Positions 29,490-38,111 of a DNA stretch of 64,000 nucleotides are shown piece after piece. Made by a program: the position numbers and the translations under genes. The notes under the pieces are model-generated. The model did not search any database. It saw only the letters and a list, made by a program, of their open reading frames with translations, and was not told the DNA's origin. The stretch comes from Chitinophaga solisilvae (GTDB lineage Bacteria > Bacteroidota > Bacteroidia > Chitinophagales > Chitinophagaceae): assembly GCF_009928525.1 (NCBI RefSeq), contig NZ_JAABOK010000015.1, forward strand, positions 62,001-126,000, in the 5' to 3' direction. Each line of letters starts with the position of its first letter. Positions within the stretch are counted from its first letter, which is position 1.

Positions 29490-29820
29490 ATGTTTACTGC
29501 CTGGGCTGTATGTCACTGTGATACCGGATTTCTTTCTGTATAACGGGTCAACGGTCAAGATGTCGGTTTTCTCTCCTTTATGTCAAAGGAAATACGGTAA
29601 TGACTATACTAAATCTGTAAGCTGTCTGTATAACAGTATAGGCTGGTTGTTACCTGTAACATGTTATACCTGTTAAAACGCAAGGATCGTAATATTTATG
29701 CTTGCCCCTGAATTGCGTGTTATAACGGGTTTCTACCCGGAGTTAGCATCATCTAATTTATCAATGATTGGTTATTTATCCAAATCCGGAATTATCCTGT
29801 ACTTATTTAATACTGACCGG

Positions 29821-30837
29821 TCACTGCTGCAGCAGGAGTGTATTACCATCCCTGGTGACACGGATATTCAGTGCCTTTGACAGCAAAGTATCCAGGGAAG
29901 CCATATCCGGCGCATCTATTTCGGCGCTGACGCGGTAAGATGACAGTTCCGGGTTTTTAAGCACTACCTTGCAGCCGTAGTAATCTTCTATTGCGCGGGC
30001 TACTTCCTCCAGCGTGTTATTGGTAAAAACGAAACGCCGCTGCTGCCAGGAGGCAAAGCGCAGCGTATCTACCTGTTGCTGCCGCAACGTTTCCGGATGC
30101 CTGCCGTATTCCAGCATATCGCCGGGCTGCAGCTGCCTGTTGCCCTCCCGGCCGTCTTTAAACTGTATGGTCACCCTACCATGGTGCAGCACCACGCGGG
30201 TGAGCTGCCGGCGGGCATATACGTTGAATGCGGTGCCTGTTACCAGCACATCCAGCTCAGGACTATGTACTATAAAGGGTTGTGGCTTCCCTCCGGCATC
30301 GGTATGCTGCACTGTGAAGAAGGCCTCTCCTTCTATCCACAGTTCTCTATTATTGCCGGCGCCGAAATCCGGGGCATACTTTAAGCGGGAGTTGGCGTTG
30401 AGAATGACTTCAGAATGATCCGGCAGCAGTACACGCGCTGTTTCTCCGCCAGCGGTATTTTTATAAATGAAAGCATTTTTTCTCCATTGCCAGAACCCCA
30501 GCGTAATGACCAGTATGAGGCAGGCGGCTGCCAGCAATTTTTTGTAGGGGAAAGAGATACGACGGATATTATTCTCCGGCGTATGTTTATCTATATTCTC
30601 CCAGATGCGCCTGATACGCGTTTCATCGGGTGTATGGGTTTTGAACCGGAGCTGGCTCAGCAAACCCGCGGCCTCTTCTATGGGGCCTCTCTTTTCAGGA
30701 TGCAGTTCCTGCAGGCGCATCCAGAATGCATCCGCTTCCGGGCGCCTGTATTTTACCCATTCCTGGAAATATTCATCTGCCAGGAAATCATCCGTATTAT
30801 AGGCCAGGTATCCATCAACCGTTTGGTGTTGCTTCAT
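29821..30837 (-). CDS. FecR family anti-sigma regulator
   Basis: 338 residues. About 90 cytoplasmic N-terminal residues precede one membrane helix (KLLAAACLILVITLGFWQW, about 104-122), followed by the periplasmic FecR domain (ARVLLPDHSEVILNANSRLK, GEAFFTV, VLVTGTAFNVYA) and a C-terminal DUF4974-type STN-like region (FTNNTLEEVARAIEDYYGC). It is expected to hold the upstream ECF sigma factor and pass the signal from the STN domain of the SusC-like receptor encoded next. Five bases separate it from the sigma gene; 331 bases lie between its stop and the preferred receptor start. Confidence 0.9.
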   Translation of the reverse strand: MKQHQTVDGYLAYNTDDFLADEYFQEWVKYRRPEADAFWMRLQELHPEKRGPIEEAAGLLSQLRFKTHTPDETRIRRIWENIDKHTPENNIRRISFPYKKLLAAACLILVITLGFWQWRKNAFIYKNTAGGETARVLLPDHSEVILNANSRLKYAPDFGAGNNRELWIEGEAFFTVQHTDAGGKPQPFIVHSPELDVLVTGTAFNVYARRQLTRVVLHHGRVTIQFKDGREGNRQLQPGDMLEYGRHPETLRQQQVDTLRFASWQQRRFVFTNNTLEEVARAIEDYYGCKVVLKNPELSSYRVSAEIDAPDMASLDTLLSKALNIRVTRDGNTLLLQQ

Positions 30838-30842
30838 ACACG

Positions 30843-31436
30843 TTAATTCAGGAAAAACAAGCGAAAGAAAAACCAGGTAATCAGGGTAACAAGCACTTCA
30901 CGCAGGTAACTCAATGCCCTGAAAACATTTTTATAACAGGCCTTTACCGAAGTTCCCATAATCTCTGCAATCTCTTCATAAGATGCATTTTCATAGAACT
31001 TCAGATAAATAGCTTCCTTCTGACGACCGGGCAGCTGCTGCAGGGCGCTTTCCAGCCGCTGATCCCTGATGAGCTGCTGTTCTGCATTGATATGATTTGT
31101 TTCTGCAGAAAGTTCCACATCAAAAAAAACATATTCCGATTTGTACTTCTCTTTTCGTTGTGAGACTGTCATTTTTCTGAAAAGCAGGTTACGGAATGCC
31201 CTGAATAAATAATTCCTGACAGAAGCGGGCATTGACAGATTTTTCCGGGTTGTCCACAAACGTATAAAGAGATCCTGTATGGTATCATCAATCATATCTT
31301 CATCTCTTGTAAACTTCAAACCATAATTATACAGGCTTCCAACGAATGTATTGAAGAAATATGCCAGTGCTTCCTTATCGCCCGTCTGAAAAGCAAGCCA
31401 ACGCACCTGATCTTCGCTGTTTCCATTGTTCTCCAT
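30843..31436 (-). CDS. ECF RNA polymerase sigma factor (FecI/RpoE-like)
   Basis: 197 residues. Region 2 reads AYFFNTFVGSLYNYGLKFTR...DDTIQDLFIRLW and region 4 reads QLPGRQKEAIYLKFYENASY followed by a helix-turn-helix EIAEIMGTSVKACYKN, the usual layout of Bacteroidota ECF sigma factors paired with FecR. A hydrophobic C-terminal tail (LVTLITWFFFRLFFL) is present and might tie it to the membrane. It leads the locus sigma-FecR-SusC-SusD-lipoprotein and presumably controls that receptor. Confidence 0.92.
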   Translation of the reverse strand: MENNGNSEDQVRWLAFQTGDKEALAYFFNTFVGSLYNYGLKFTRDEDMIDDTIQDLFIRLWTTRKNLSMPASVRNYLFRAFRNLLFRKMTVSQRKEKYKSEYVFFDVELSAETNHINAEQQLIRDQRLESALQQLPGRQKEAIYLKFYENASYEEIAEIMGTSVKACYKNVFRALSYLREVLVTLITWFFFRLFFLN

Positions 31437-31512
31437 TAATTATAAGGTGATTCTTCTTCAAGATACAATCAAAATATTTAATAATAAATTAAAAAAGGAG
31501 ATACATAGTGCT

Positions 31513-31542
31513 GAAAAAACTCCCGGATTTTCTCCGGGAGTT
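31513..31542 (-). terminator. Rho-independent terminator of the minus-strand operon ending at 31671
   Basis: On the minus strand a 10-bp stem AACTCCCGGA/TCCGGGAGTT closes a 5-base loop and is followed by TTTTTT. It lies past the palindrome at 31563-31667 and upstream of the sigma gene start. Confidence 0.75.
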
Positions 31543-31562
31543 GATCCTGGGTGGTTTTTGAA

Positions 31563-31667
31563 AATTACGAATTGCGAATTACGAATTACGAATGTTAAGC
31601 GAAGACATAAGCGAATAATTAAATCTTCGCTTATGCATTCGTAATTCGCAATTCGTAATTCGTAATT
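31563..31667. repeat. Long AATTACGAATT palindrome, copy 3
   Basis: Outer arms 31563-31594 and 31636-31667 pair apart from the GCG unit being placed differently in each arm; an inner stem CATAAGCGAA/TTCGCTTATG (31606-31615 with 31626-31635) continues it, with an 11-base bulge on the left side. It lies directly after the stop of the DUF6029 gene. Same family as 8613 and 23337. Confidence 0.82.
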
Positions 31668-31670
31668 AAC

Positions 31671-33272
31671 TCAAAAATTGTAGGTAAAAGACAGATTTGC
31701 TCCGCTGTACGCCGGCACCATTCTACAAATGCCGCCCACGCACAATAATCCTGCACGCTGTCTGCCATAGCTCAATGACACGCGTGCTGCTTTGTAATTA
31801 CAGGCTCCTCCAAAACTGAAATAGTGTATTTTTTTTGACTGATAGTTGAACATATCGCTGGCAAAAAAAGACCAGCGGGGCGCATAGCTGTATTCCAGCA
31901 ATGCGGCGGCCCAGTTTTTTTCATCGTCCACTGTCCACATATGCTGTGCTTCCACGCGTAAGGCGTGTTTTCTGTTAAAATTCAGCAATACATCCGCCAT
32001 GGCAATATCTGCATGTACCATACCGAATCCCGGCCCCTGGATATACCCCTGGTTGTAATGAAGGTTCATGTAGGAAAAGATAGTTTTCACCAGTGGCGAC
32101 CATCTTCTTTCCATGCTGACATTTACATCCCGGTATAATTCGGTGGGACCGAACTTCCAGAATGCCGCACTGAATCCTTCCTTTGATTTTAACCTGACGG
32201 TATCCAGGTTACGATACAGGGAGGCCGTGAGCGACAGCTTGGTGCCGTAATGCCCGCCCAGTGCGCTTCCTCTTTTAAGGTGATAGTAGATATCTGCCTT
32301 CCCGCCTATTTCGCCCATGGTTTGCGTGGCATAGGGATAAATATTGGGCAGGGAATAGGTATATAGCTTTGTTAAGGCAGGCAGATAATTTACCATTGCA
32401 ATATTATCCTTCTGCGTTCTGTCTGTCCTGAAATCCATGCTTTCCACCCGGCGGAAAGCTATATCCATGCTCAGATTTTTATTGGTGGTGATCGTCTGGT
32501 TGATATACAGCACGGAACCTTTCTTCAGGATATTTTTGTTAAGCTCCGTCGGGTCAGCGCTTTTGTTTACATATTCAATGTTCAGATTGTAATGGGCATG
32601 TGTTAAACCGAGCCTGGCAGAATAGGCATTTACTTCCGGCGGAAATGTTTCATCCGGGCCGGTATACTTCTGATAACGATTCACGACGCTACCACCGATG
32701 GTGAGCCCCCAGGCCTGCCTTACCTTCAGCAGGTCCAGCAGATCCAGTTCCAGGTCAGCGCCGCGCACAATGCCGTCTCCGTTCTCCATCAGCACACGCT
32801 GCAGACCATACAGGGCTTTGAAGCGGATACTCTTCAGCGGCGTGAAGCGGACATTCACCCCATCCATGATATTGTCTATTCCCAGCTGCCTTTCTTCATA
32901 GGAACGGAAGATAAGTCCGTTGCCAAACTGTTCATAAAAATGTCCGGCCGTAATATCAATTTTATCGTTCCGGTATCCTGCAAAGCGGTGCGTGAGTTTC
33001 GTACCCTTCAGTCCTTCCGGATACCCCATCAGTACCGGCAGATAAGATTCCAGCTGAATACCGGCATAAAAATTCTTCAGCGTATAGTTTAAGGTAAAGT
33101 AACTGTTCGTGCCTATTTTATCACGGGGCGCCTGTGCCTTGGTTGCTTTATCATCCACATAAAACTGATTGTTTGATTCCAGTCCGCCGCTGAGCTTTCC
33201 GGGTATTTCCTGCGCTGATAACATGTTACCGGTCCCCGTTGCGATGAGGACAACCAATATCCATTTCTTCAT
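31671..33272 (-). CDS. DUF6029 family outer-membrane protein
   Basis: 533 residues with a signal peptide (MKKWILVVLIATGTGNMLSA). The mature part is rich in alternating amphipathic strands and aromatic residues and ends LSFTYNF, the pattern of an outer-membrane beta barrel with a C-terminal Phe. Segments such as GHFYEQFGNGLIFRSYEER and NIMDGVNVRF are what I associate with DUF6029 proteins of Bacteroidota. Its start overlaps the end of the TlpA gene by four bases (ATGA), so translation is coupled. The function is unknown; co-location with TlpA and an Omp28-like protein suggests a cell-envelope thiol or maturation pathway. Confidence 0.75.
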   Translation of the reverse strand: MKKWILVVLIATGTGNMLSAQEIPGKLSGGLESNNQFYVDDKATKAQAPRDKIGTNSYFTLNYTLKNFYAGIQLESYLPVLMGYPEGLKGTKLTHRFAGYRNDKIDITAGHFYEQFGNGLIFRSYEERQLGIDNIMDGVNVRFTPLKSIRFKALYGLQRVLMENGDGIVRGADLELDLLDLLKVRQAWGLTIGGSVVNRYQKYTGPDETFPPEVNAYSARLGLTHAHYNLNIEYVNKSADPTELNKNILKKGSVLYINQTITTNKNLSMDIAFRRVESMDFRTDRTQKDNIAMVNYLPALTKLYTYSLPNIYPYATQTMGEIGGKADIYYHLKRGSALGGHYGTKLSLTASLYRNLDTVRLKSKEGFSAAFWKFGPTELYRDVNVSMERRWSPLVKTIFSYMNLHYNQGYIQGPGFGMVHADIAMADVLLNFNRKHALRVEAQHMWTVDDEKNWAAALLEYSYAPRWSFFASDMFNYQSKKIHYFSFGGACNYKAARVSLSYGRQRAGLLCVGGICRMVPAYSGANLSFTYNF

Positions 33273-33787
33273 AATCCTGCTAATTTTTTCACAGCTTCCA
33301 GCAAATGATATTCATCTCCCGGATTGTATCCGGCATGTCTTTCTGCCACGGTACCGTCTCCGTTGAGTATAACAGTATAAGGTACATTGGCAATGCCCAG
33401 TGACCGGTACAGGTCCTTGTTATAATCATTGTATACTTCGTACTGCCATCCCCGTGAGGAAACGACAGATTTTATACCTGCGCTGGTTCTGGCATCGTCA
33501 ATGGAAACAGCGATCAGTTTTACACCGGATACTTTCTTCCAGTTATCATAATCATCTGCGATAGATTCCAGTTCGGAAATACATGGCTTGCACCAGGTAG
33601 CCCAGAAACTGATGATGATTGGTTTGCCGTTATTGGAAAAGGTATTGACGGATACCATCTTTCCTTCCAGATCCTTTACCTGTACGTTGGGTAGTTTCTG
33701 CTGGCTTTTATTCTCCTGTGCAACAGCGATGGTACAGCAGAAGAGCGCTGCCGCCATCATATAAACTGATACTGTTTTTTTTCCCAT
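33269..33787 (-). CDS. TlpA-like periplasmic thioredoxin
   Basis: 172 residues with a signal peptide (MMAAALFCCTIAVAQ) and a thioredoxin fold of the TlpA/ResA type. The redox motif is WATWCKPCI (about residue 60), preceded by the strand GKPIIISFW; the cis-proline loop is IANVPYTVIL. It should reduce or exchange disulfides in the periplasm. It overlaps the DUF6029 gene by four bases and follows the Omp28-like gene after 103 bases, forming a three-gene minus-strand operon that ends at the terminator near 31520. Confidence 0.88.
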   Translation of the reverse strand: MGKKTVSVYMMAAALFCCTIAVAQENKSQQKLPNVQVKDLEGKMVSVNTFSNNGKPIIISFWATWCKPCISELESIADDYDNWKKVSGVKLIAVSIDDARTSAGIKSVVSSRGWQYEVYNDYNKDLYRSLGIANVPYTVILNGDGTVAERHAGYNPGDEYHLLEAVKKLAGL

Positions 33788-33890
33788 GTTGTCTGTTTTA
33801 GTATTAATACTCCGGCAACCATACTACCAGGCTGATTTACGGCTCATGGCTACCGGAGTATATGCGAGTGTTATATTGGCAATACAGCTA

Positions 33891-34826
33891 TTAATCAAAC
33901 TTCTGTGTTTGTCCGGCTGCCACTACCTGTGAATTATAGTTCTCCACCAGCTTGCCTTCATCATCCTGACCGTATACCAGAGCAATAATCTGGCAGTTGG
34001 CAGCTTTGTACTTACTGATATCGATGCTGTAATCTTTTGAATACACAGCGCCTTTGATTTTATGCGTAGCGGGGATTTCATCGCCCCTGGCATCAGTCAG
34101 CACTTTGCGGATAACATGGTTATAGGTATATCCGGTAATGTCGTGCGGCAGTTTGGTCAGCGGGCCGAGGTCCGGATCATTCTTATAATCATCTATCACC
34201 CTGGGGTCAGAATAGTAGTTGGTTTGTTTCGGGCCTTTCAGATCGCTTTCCAGGATGTACACCATAATTTTAGCTTTCGCTATGTTCAGCGCCTGTCCCA
34301 TACCCACTTTAACGGTTATATTAAGCGTGCTGCCATTAACAGTGCTGATGATACCCAGGCCCAGTACAGCTTTCTTCTTAATGAAGGAGTTTACAACCGA
34401 GTCTGCCTGACCATAATTAATATTGTTGTTTTTATCGTACCAGTCGAGATCTGTGACTCTTTCCAGTTTGCTGGTAGGATATCCCTGTACGCCCAGTTTA
34501 TCTTCAATGGTAGATCTTATATCTTTACCGATATCGAAGGTATCGCTGCCATGGAAGGCCGTTACAATGAGGTTAGGATATTTTTTATGGAGTTTTTCGA
34601 GCAGTACAGGCATACGCGGACACCAGCCGCACCAGGTGCCTGTAAATTCTTCCACCAGCACTTTTTTGGTATAGGTTTCCGGTGCACCTGTTTCTATACC
34701 ACCGGGTTTAGTGGTATCTCCCCCACCGCCGGGGCTGGTACTGTCTTTTTTGGAGCACGATGTCATGAGCATGAAGCCTGACAGCAGGGCAATGCCTGCC
34801 AGGCGCAGAATGGATTTTGATTGCAT
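33891..34826 (-). CDS. Omp28-related lipoprotein with thioredoxin-like domain
   Basis: About 311 residues from ATG 34826, which opens directly on a lipoprotein signal (LAGIALLSGFMLMTSCSKKD); the frame stays open to 34961, but that extension has no signal-like character. After a Gly-rich linker comes a thioredoxin-like region with VEEFTGTWCGWCPRM (CGWC redox pair) and then a beta-rich Omp28-type part. It is likely attached to the outer membrane with its domain in the periplasm or at the surface. First gene of the operon with TlpA and DUF6029; two redox-motif proteins together suggest a thiol-handling role. Confidence 0.82.
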   Translation of the reverse strand: MQSKSILRLAGIALLSGFMLMTSCSKKDSTSPGGGGDTTKPGGIETGAPETYTKKVLVEEFTGTWCGWCPRMPVLLEKLHKKYPNLIVTAFHGSDTFDIGKDIRSTIEDKLGVQGYPTSKLERVTDLDWYDKNNNINYGQADSVVNSFIKKKAVLGLGIISTVNGSTLNITVKVGMGQALNIAKAKIMVYILESDLKGPKQTNYYSDPRVIDDYKNDPDLGPLTKLPHDITGYTYNHVIRKVLTDARGDEIPATHKIKGAVYSKDYSIDISKYKAANCQIIALVYGQDDEGKLVENYNSQVVAAGQTQKFD

Positions 34827-35115
34827 AAAGTACTTTTTTGATTTAAATTCCTGGGTTTTAATTGGATTTATTTTGATGCAGCGTTCTGTTCTACCGGGCA
34901 AATAATCTCTTCCTGCATGCCTGTGGCTGCAGTATGGTAATATCTTCTGTGTGGTCTTCAATAAGTATATACCGCGGCTGGTTATTTTTACCCTCCGGAA
35001 TGAAACTTTTTTTTATTTTTTTTCGGGAAAGACACAAAAACGAAGACTGTATTGCATTTCGCCATGACTTATATTTAGTACCTTACCAGGAATCATGTAT
35101 GGCTGAAAATATTTT

Positions 35116-35715
35116 ATGAATACAGATAATATTGCTGATAAAATCATTGACCTGAAAAATCAGGATGAACAACTCAGAGATGAACTTATCCGGAAAGGAA
35201 AACTCTCTGACGGATATGATCCGTCAATGGAAGCACTGCACAACAGGAATGCAGAGATCTTAAATGACATCATCGATGTAATTGGCTACCCGACCATTGA
35301 CAAGGTAGGTAAAGCAGCCAGCGAAGCTGCCTGGCTGATTATTCAGCACGCTATCGGGCAGCCCGGCTTCCTGAAAAAATGCAGGCATCTGCTGGAAAAT
35401 GCCGTCAGTGAAAACAAGGCAGACCCTGTCAGCTTAGCTTATCTGACGGACCGTATAGCTGTACTGGAAGGCGCGCCGCAGCTCTTCGGCACTCAATTTG
35501 ACTGGGATGAAAACGGAGCGTTATCTCCTAACCATTTTGATGATGTAACGCGGGTCAATGAAAGACGGAAACGTATAGGACTTAACACCCTTGAAGAGCA
35601 GACAGCACTTATCAGACAACGGGTTGCATCTGAAAACCAAACGCCTCCGGCAGATGCAGACAAAAGAAAACATGACATGAACCAATGGAGGAAAAAAACA
35701 GGCTGGATAAAATAA
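35116..35715 (+). CDS. DUF6624 family protein
   Basis: 199 residues, no signal peptide. It carries the recognisable block AAWLIIQHAIGQPGFLKKC, followed by LAYLTDRIAVLEGAPQLFGTQ, which is the DUF6624 signature. The C terminus is charged. The family is widespread in Bacteroidota and its activity is unknown. It starts divergently from the Omp28 operon and is followed by a hairpin at 35721 shared with the convergent MFS gene. Confidence 0.75.
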   Translation: MNTDNIADKIIDLKNQDEQLRDELIRKGKLSDGYDPSMEALHNRNAEILNDIIDVIGYPTIDKVGKAASEAAWLIIQHAIGQPGFLKKCRHLLENAVSENKADPVSLAYLTDRIAVLEGAPQLFGTQFDWDENGALSPNHFDDVTRVNERRKRIGLNTLEEQTALIRQRVASENQTPPADADKRKHDMNQWRKKTGWIK

Positions 35716-35720
35716 TACGG

Positions 35721-35748
35721 AAGCAGCGCCTGATAACAGGCGCTGCTT
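35721..35748. terminator. Hairpin between convergent genes
   Basis: A 12-bp perfect stem (AAGCAGCGCCTG, 35721-35732, with 35737-35748) and a 4-base loop, located between the stops of the DUF6624 gene and the MFS gene. There is no long T-run, so it is a weak or bidirectional terminator. Confidence 0.6.
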
Positions 35749-35769
35749 CTGTAAACTGCTATATGCTGT

Positions 35770-37032
35770 TCAGGTGTTTTCTGCAGCTTTCCGCTTCTCC
35801 ATATTCCGCCGCAGAACGGGGCCGGATAAGAGGCCATATACCGCAAAAGAGCAGGTAACTATGGCCACGAAGCCCCACAGGCCCCAGCGCAGAACAGCCA
35901 GATTGGAAACCTGTATCCCTGTAAAGTAAACCGAGAGGGTAATCAGGCTGATCGCCGATGCCACCGTTCCCTTTGTCAGATGGCTTTCCATTAAGGCAAA
36001 CCGCATCAGCACCCCACAGGACATGCCTTGTCCGAGTGTAAAGCAGGTCATGGCTGCAATGAGATACGTGCGTTGTCCGTACCAGGCTGCCGCCCATAGC
36101 AACACTACGCCCACTGCTAAAACAGGTAAAGCCGCTATCACCGACCTGCCCAGCGGCCAGGCCCGTGTTTTCCAGGCCAGAATTACATTTCCTGCAATCA
36201 GGCCGAGAAAGACGGGAATCTGAATCAGCGCATAATTCAATGATGACACGCCCTGATCCACCATGATGAGTTTGGGCGCCATGGCACTCCATGCAAAAAC
36301 CGGCAGCATCAGCGCGGGCACTGCAAACGTATTCTGCAAAAAAGAAGAATAGCGGAAAAGCTCCCGGTAGTCTGCGGCCAGTTTTGAAAAAGACAAGCCG
36401 GTGCTACGGCGTATTACAGGCAGTGTTTCAGGCATAAACCGGTAAAGTCCGCAGAGTGAAATACCGGAGAGGATAATGATGACCCCAAAGACCCACCGCC
36501 AATGAGCAAACTCCATCAGAAAAGCGCCTGAAACCGGCCCTACCACCGGCGACAGCAATGCCACATTGGTCATCAGCGCAATCACGGTAACGGCTCTCTT
36601 TTCCGGGAAGGCTTCCTGTACTGCCACATAGCCTACTGCTGCAATCAGGCACATACCCGACCCTTGCAAAACACGCAGGAGCGCAAAGATCCGGATGTCG
36701 GCAACCCAGAGTGCCGCTATGCAGGCCGCCAGGAAAAGGCAGCCGCCTCCTATCATGACCGGCCGCCTGCCAAAACGATCTGTCAGCTGACCATAAAAAA
36801 CCTGAAATAAAGCAGCTCCCAGCAGGAAGGCACTGGCCGAAGAGGCCAGCCACGCTTCAGGCGCGTGAAACTCTGTGACAATGCGGAGCATGCAGGGCTG
36901 CACCATAGAATTACTGATATACACTGAAAACTCGAACAACACCAGCGCCACCAGAAAAAATAATGTTCTCCGGGATAGCGGCCTATAGGCAGGAATAGCT
37001 TTCCGTGCAACAGGGTTCATTAAAGTTGTCAT
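35770..37032 (-). CDS. MFS multidrug/drug-resistance-type exporter (Bcr/CflA-like)
   Basis: 420 residues with about twelve hydrophobic helices. The loop between helices 2 and 3 reads YGQLTDRFGRRPVMIGGG, the MFS motif A of drug-proton antiporters, and helix 5 holds LLSPVVGPVSGAFLMEFAHWRWVF, the antiporter motif C region. It resembles Bcr/CflA exporters in length and layout. It is the last gene of a minus-strand cassette with a PhyH-type dioxygenase (65-base gap) and a glycosyltransferase-GNAT fusion, so export of the small molecule made by those enzymes is a reasonable inference. Confidence 0.85.
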   Translation of the reverse strand: MTTLMNPVARKAIPAYRPLSRRTLFFLVALVLFEFSVYISNSMVQPCMLRIVTEFHAPEAWLASSASAFLLGAALFQVFYGQLTDRFGRRPVMIGGGCLFLAACIAALWVADIRIFALLRVLQGSGMCLIAAVGYVAVQEAFPEKRAVTVIALMTNVALLSPVVGPVSGAFLMEFAHWRWVFGVIIILSGISLCGLYRFMPETLPVIRRSTGLSFSKLAADYRELFRYSSFLQNTFAVPALMLPVFAWSAMAPKLIMVDQGVSSLNYALIQIPVFLGLIAGNVILAWKTRAWPLGRSVIAALPVLAVGVVLLWAAAWYGQRTYLIAAMTCFTLGQGMSCGVLMRFALMESHLTKGTVASAISLITLSVYFTGIQVSNLAVLRWGLWGFVAIVTCSFAVYGLLSGPVLRRNMEKRKAAENT

Positions 37033-37097
37033 AAATACAAATACGGTGTGAAGTGGATAAATAAACCGCAGGCGCCGGCCTGCCGGTCAGGGTAAGG

Positions 37098-38078
37098 CTA
37101 TGAAGCCCATGAACGTTTTCCCAGGAGCTTCTCGCCCAGGATCGTCAGCCGCGCAGTTTCCTGCCGGTCCCGCTCCCAATGACGGGGATCTCCGTAAAAG
37201 GAATATCCTTTGGGGGCCTCCCGGTTTTCCCAGGCATGAATACGCCACTCCCGCAGCTCCGCATTTTCTTCCTGCGCGGGAGACATGGAAATATACTGAG
37301 CGATACGCGCCTTGTTGAGCGAAACATTCTGACGGATGCCATGGCAAAGGCGGCTGTTAAAAATCAGCAGATCTCCTTTCCCTAAACCAACGGCGGTCTG
37401 TTCCAGGTCCGATACATCAGGGCGGTACCAGTTCCAGTCTTCCGGCTGACGCGCTTTCCACTGCAGGAAATCTTCTTTCCGGAAGATAGACGGATAGCAG
37501 GTAAAGCCGCCAACGGAAAGATCTGTCTGGTCCGACAGGGAAAGTACACCCTGCACATTATCAGAACTGTTCTCCGGATCATAATCCCAGTGTTTGACCA
37601 TATCAAAGGAAAGCCCCGGATATGGCGGTAAATTTAAGTTCACGCGGTCAATGGTTACCCAGAGATCTTCCTGCCCCCAAACGTCCGCAAAAGCATTATA
37701 AACACGGGGATGCTGCCGGTTATCCCAGAGCGCCTGGTGATGATAGAGTTCTACCATCCCGCTGTTAAAACTTTTATATTCTTTTTTCAGCGCAACTTTC
37801 TCTCCGGGATACCAGGTGTGCGGATCGGCAGCATCCAGCTCTTCAAAATCCCAGATAGCCTGCGCTGTTTTATCCGCCTGTTCAGGAGAAATGGCCGCTT
37901 TCACTACCACATATCCGTACTGTATCCAGCACTGCCAATCTTCTTCTGACAATACTTTCAGCACCGGCTGCTTAACACGGTCATTCAGCCTGGAGGAAAA
38001 AACTACATTCGTAGACGGATTACGTTCCGCCGGGGTATTGGTACCCACAGCATTCTCATTTCTTTGAGCCTGCATCAT
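37098..38078 (-). CDS. PhyH-family Fe(II)/2-oxoglutarate dioxygenase
   Basis: 326 residues. The double-stranded beta-helix fold of phytanoyl-CoA dioxygenase-like enzymes is indicated by the metal-binding pair MVKHWDYDP (HxD), the later histidine in LLIFNSRLCHGIRQN and the Arg a few residues on that would bind 2-oxoglutarate. The N-terminal part (LSEEDWQCWIQYGYVVVKAAI) is the usual PhyH opening. Such enzymes hydroxylate or halogenate small molecules. It lies 33 bases after the glycosyltransferase-GNAT gene and 65 before the MFS exporter, all on the minus strand. Confidence 0.82.
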   Translation of the reverse strand: MMQAQRNENAVGTNTPAERNPSTNVVFSSRLNDRVKQPVLKVLSEEDWQCWIQYGYVVVKAAISPEQADKTAQAIWDFEELDAADPHTWYPGEKVALKKEYKSFNSGMVELYHHQALWDNRQHPRVYNAFADVWGQEDLWVTIDRVNLNLPPYPGLSFDMVKHWDYDPENSSDNVQGVLSLSDQTDLSVGGFTCYPSIFRKEDFLQWKARQPEDWNWYRPDVSDLEQTAVGLGKGDLLIFNSRLCHGIRQNVSLNKARIAQYISMSPAQEENAELREWRIHAWENREAPKGYSFYGDPRHWERDRQETARLTILGEKLLGKRSWAS

Positions 38079-38111
38079 ATTTTTACATTTAAGGAAGGTT
38101 AGAAAATGGGC

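Noticed and set aside
34062..34781. 239-codon open frame on the plus strand
   Set aside because: Antisense to the Omp28-like gene with a signal peptide and CGWC motif.
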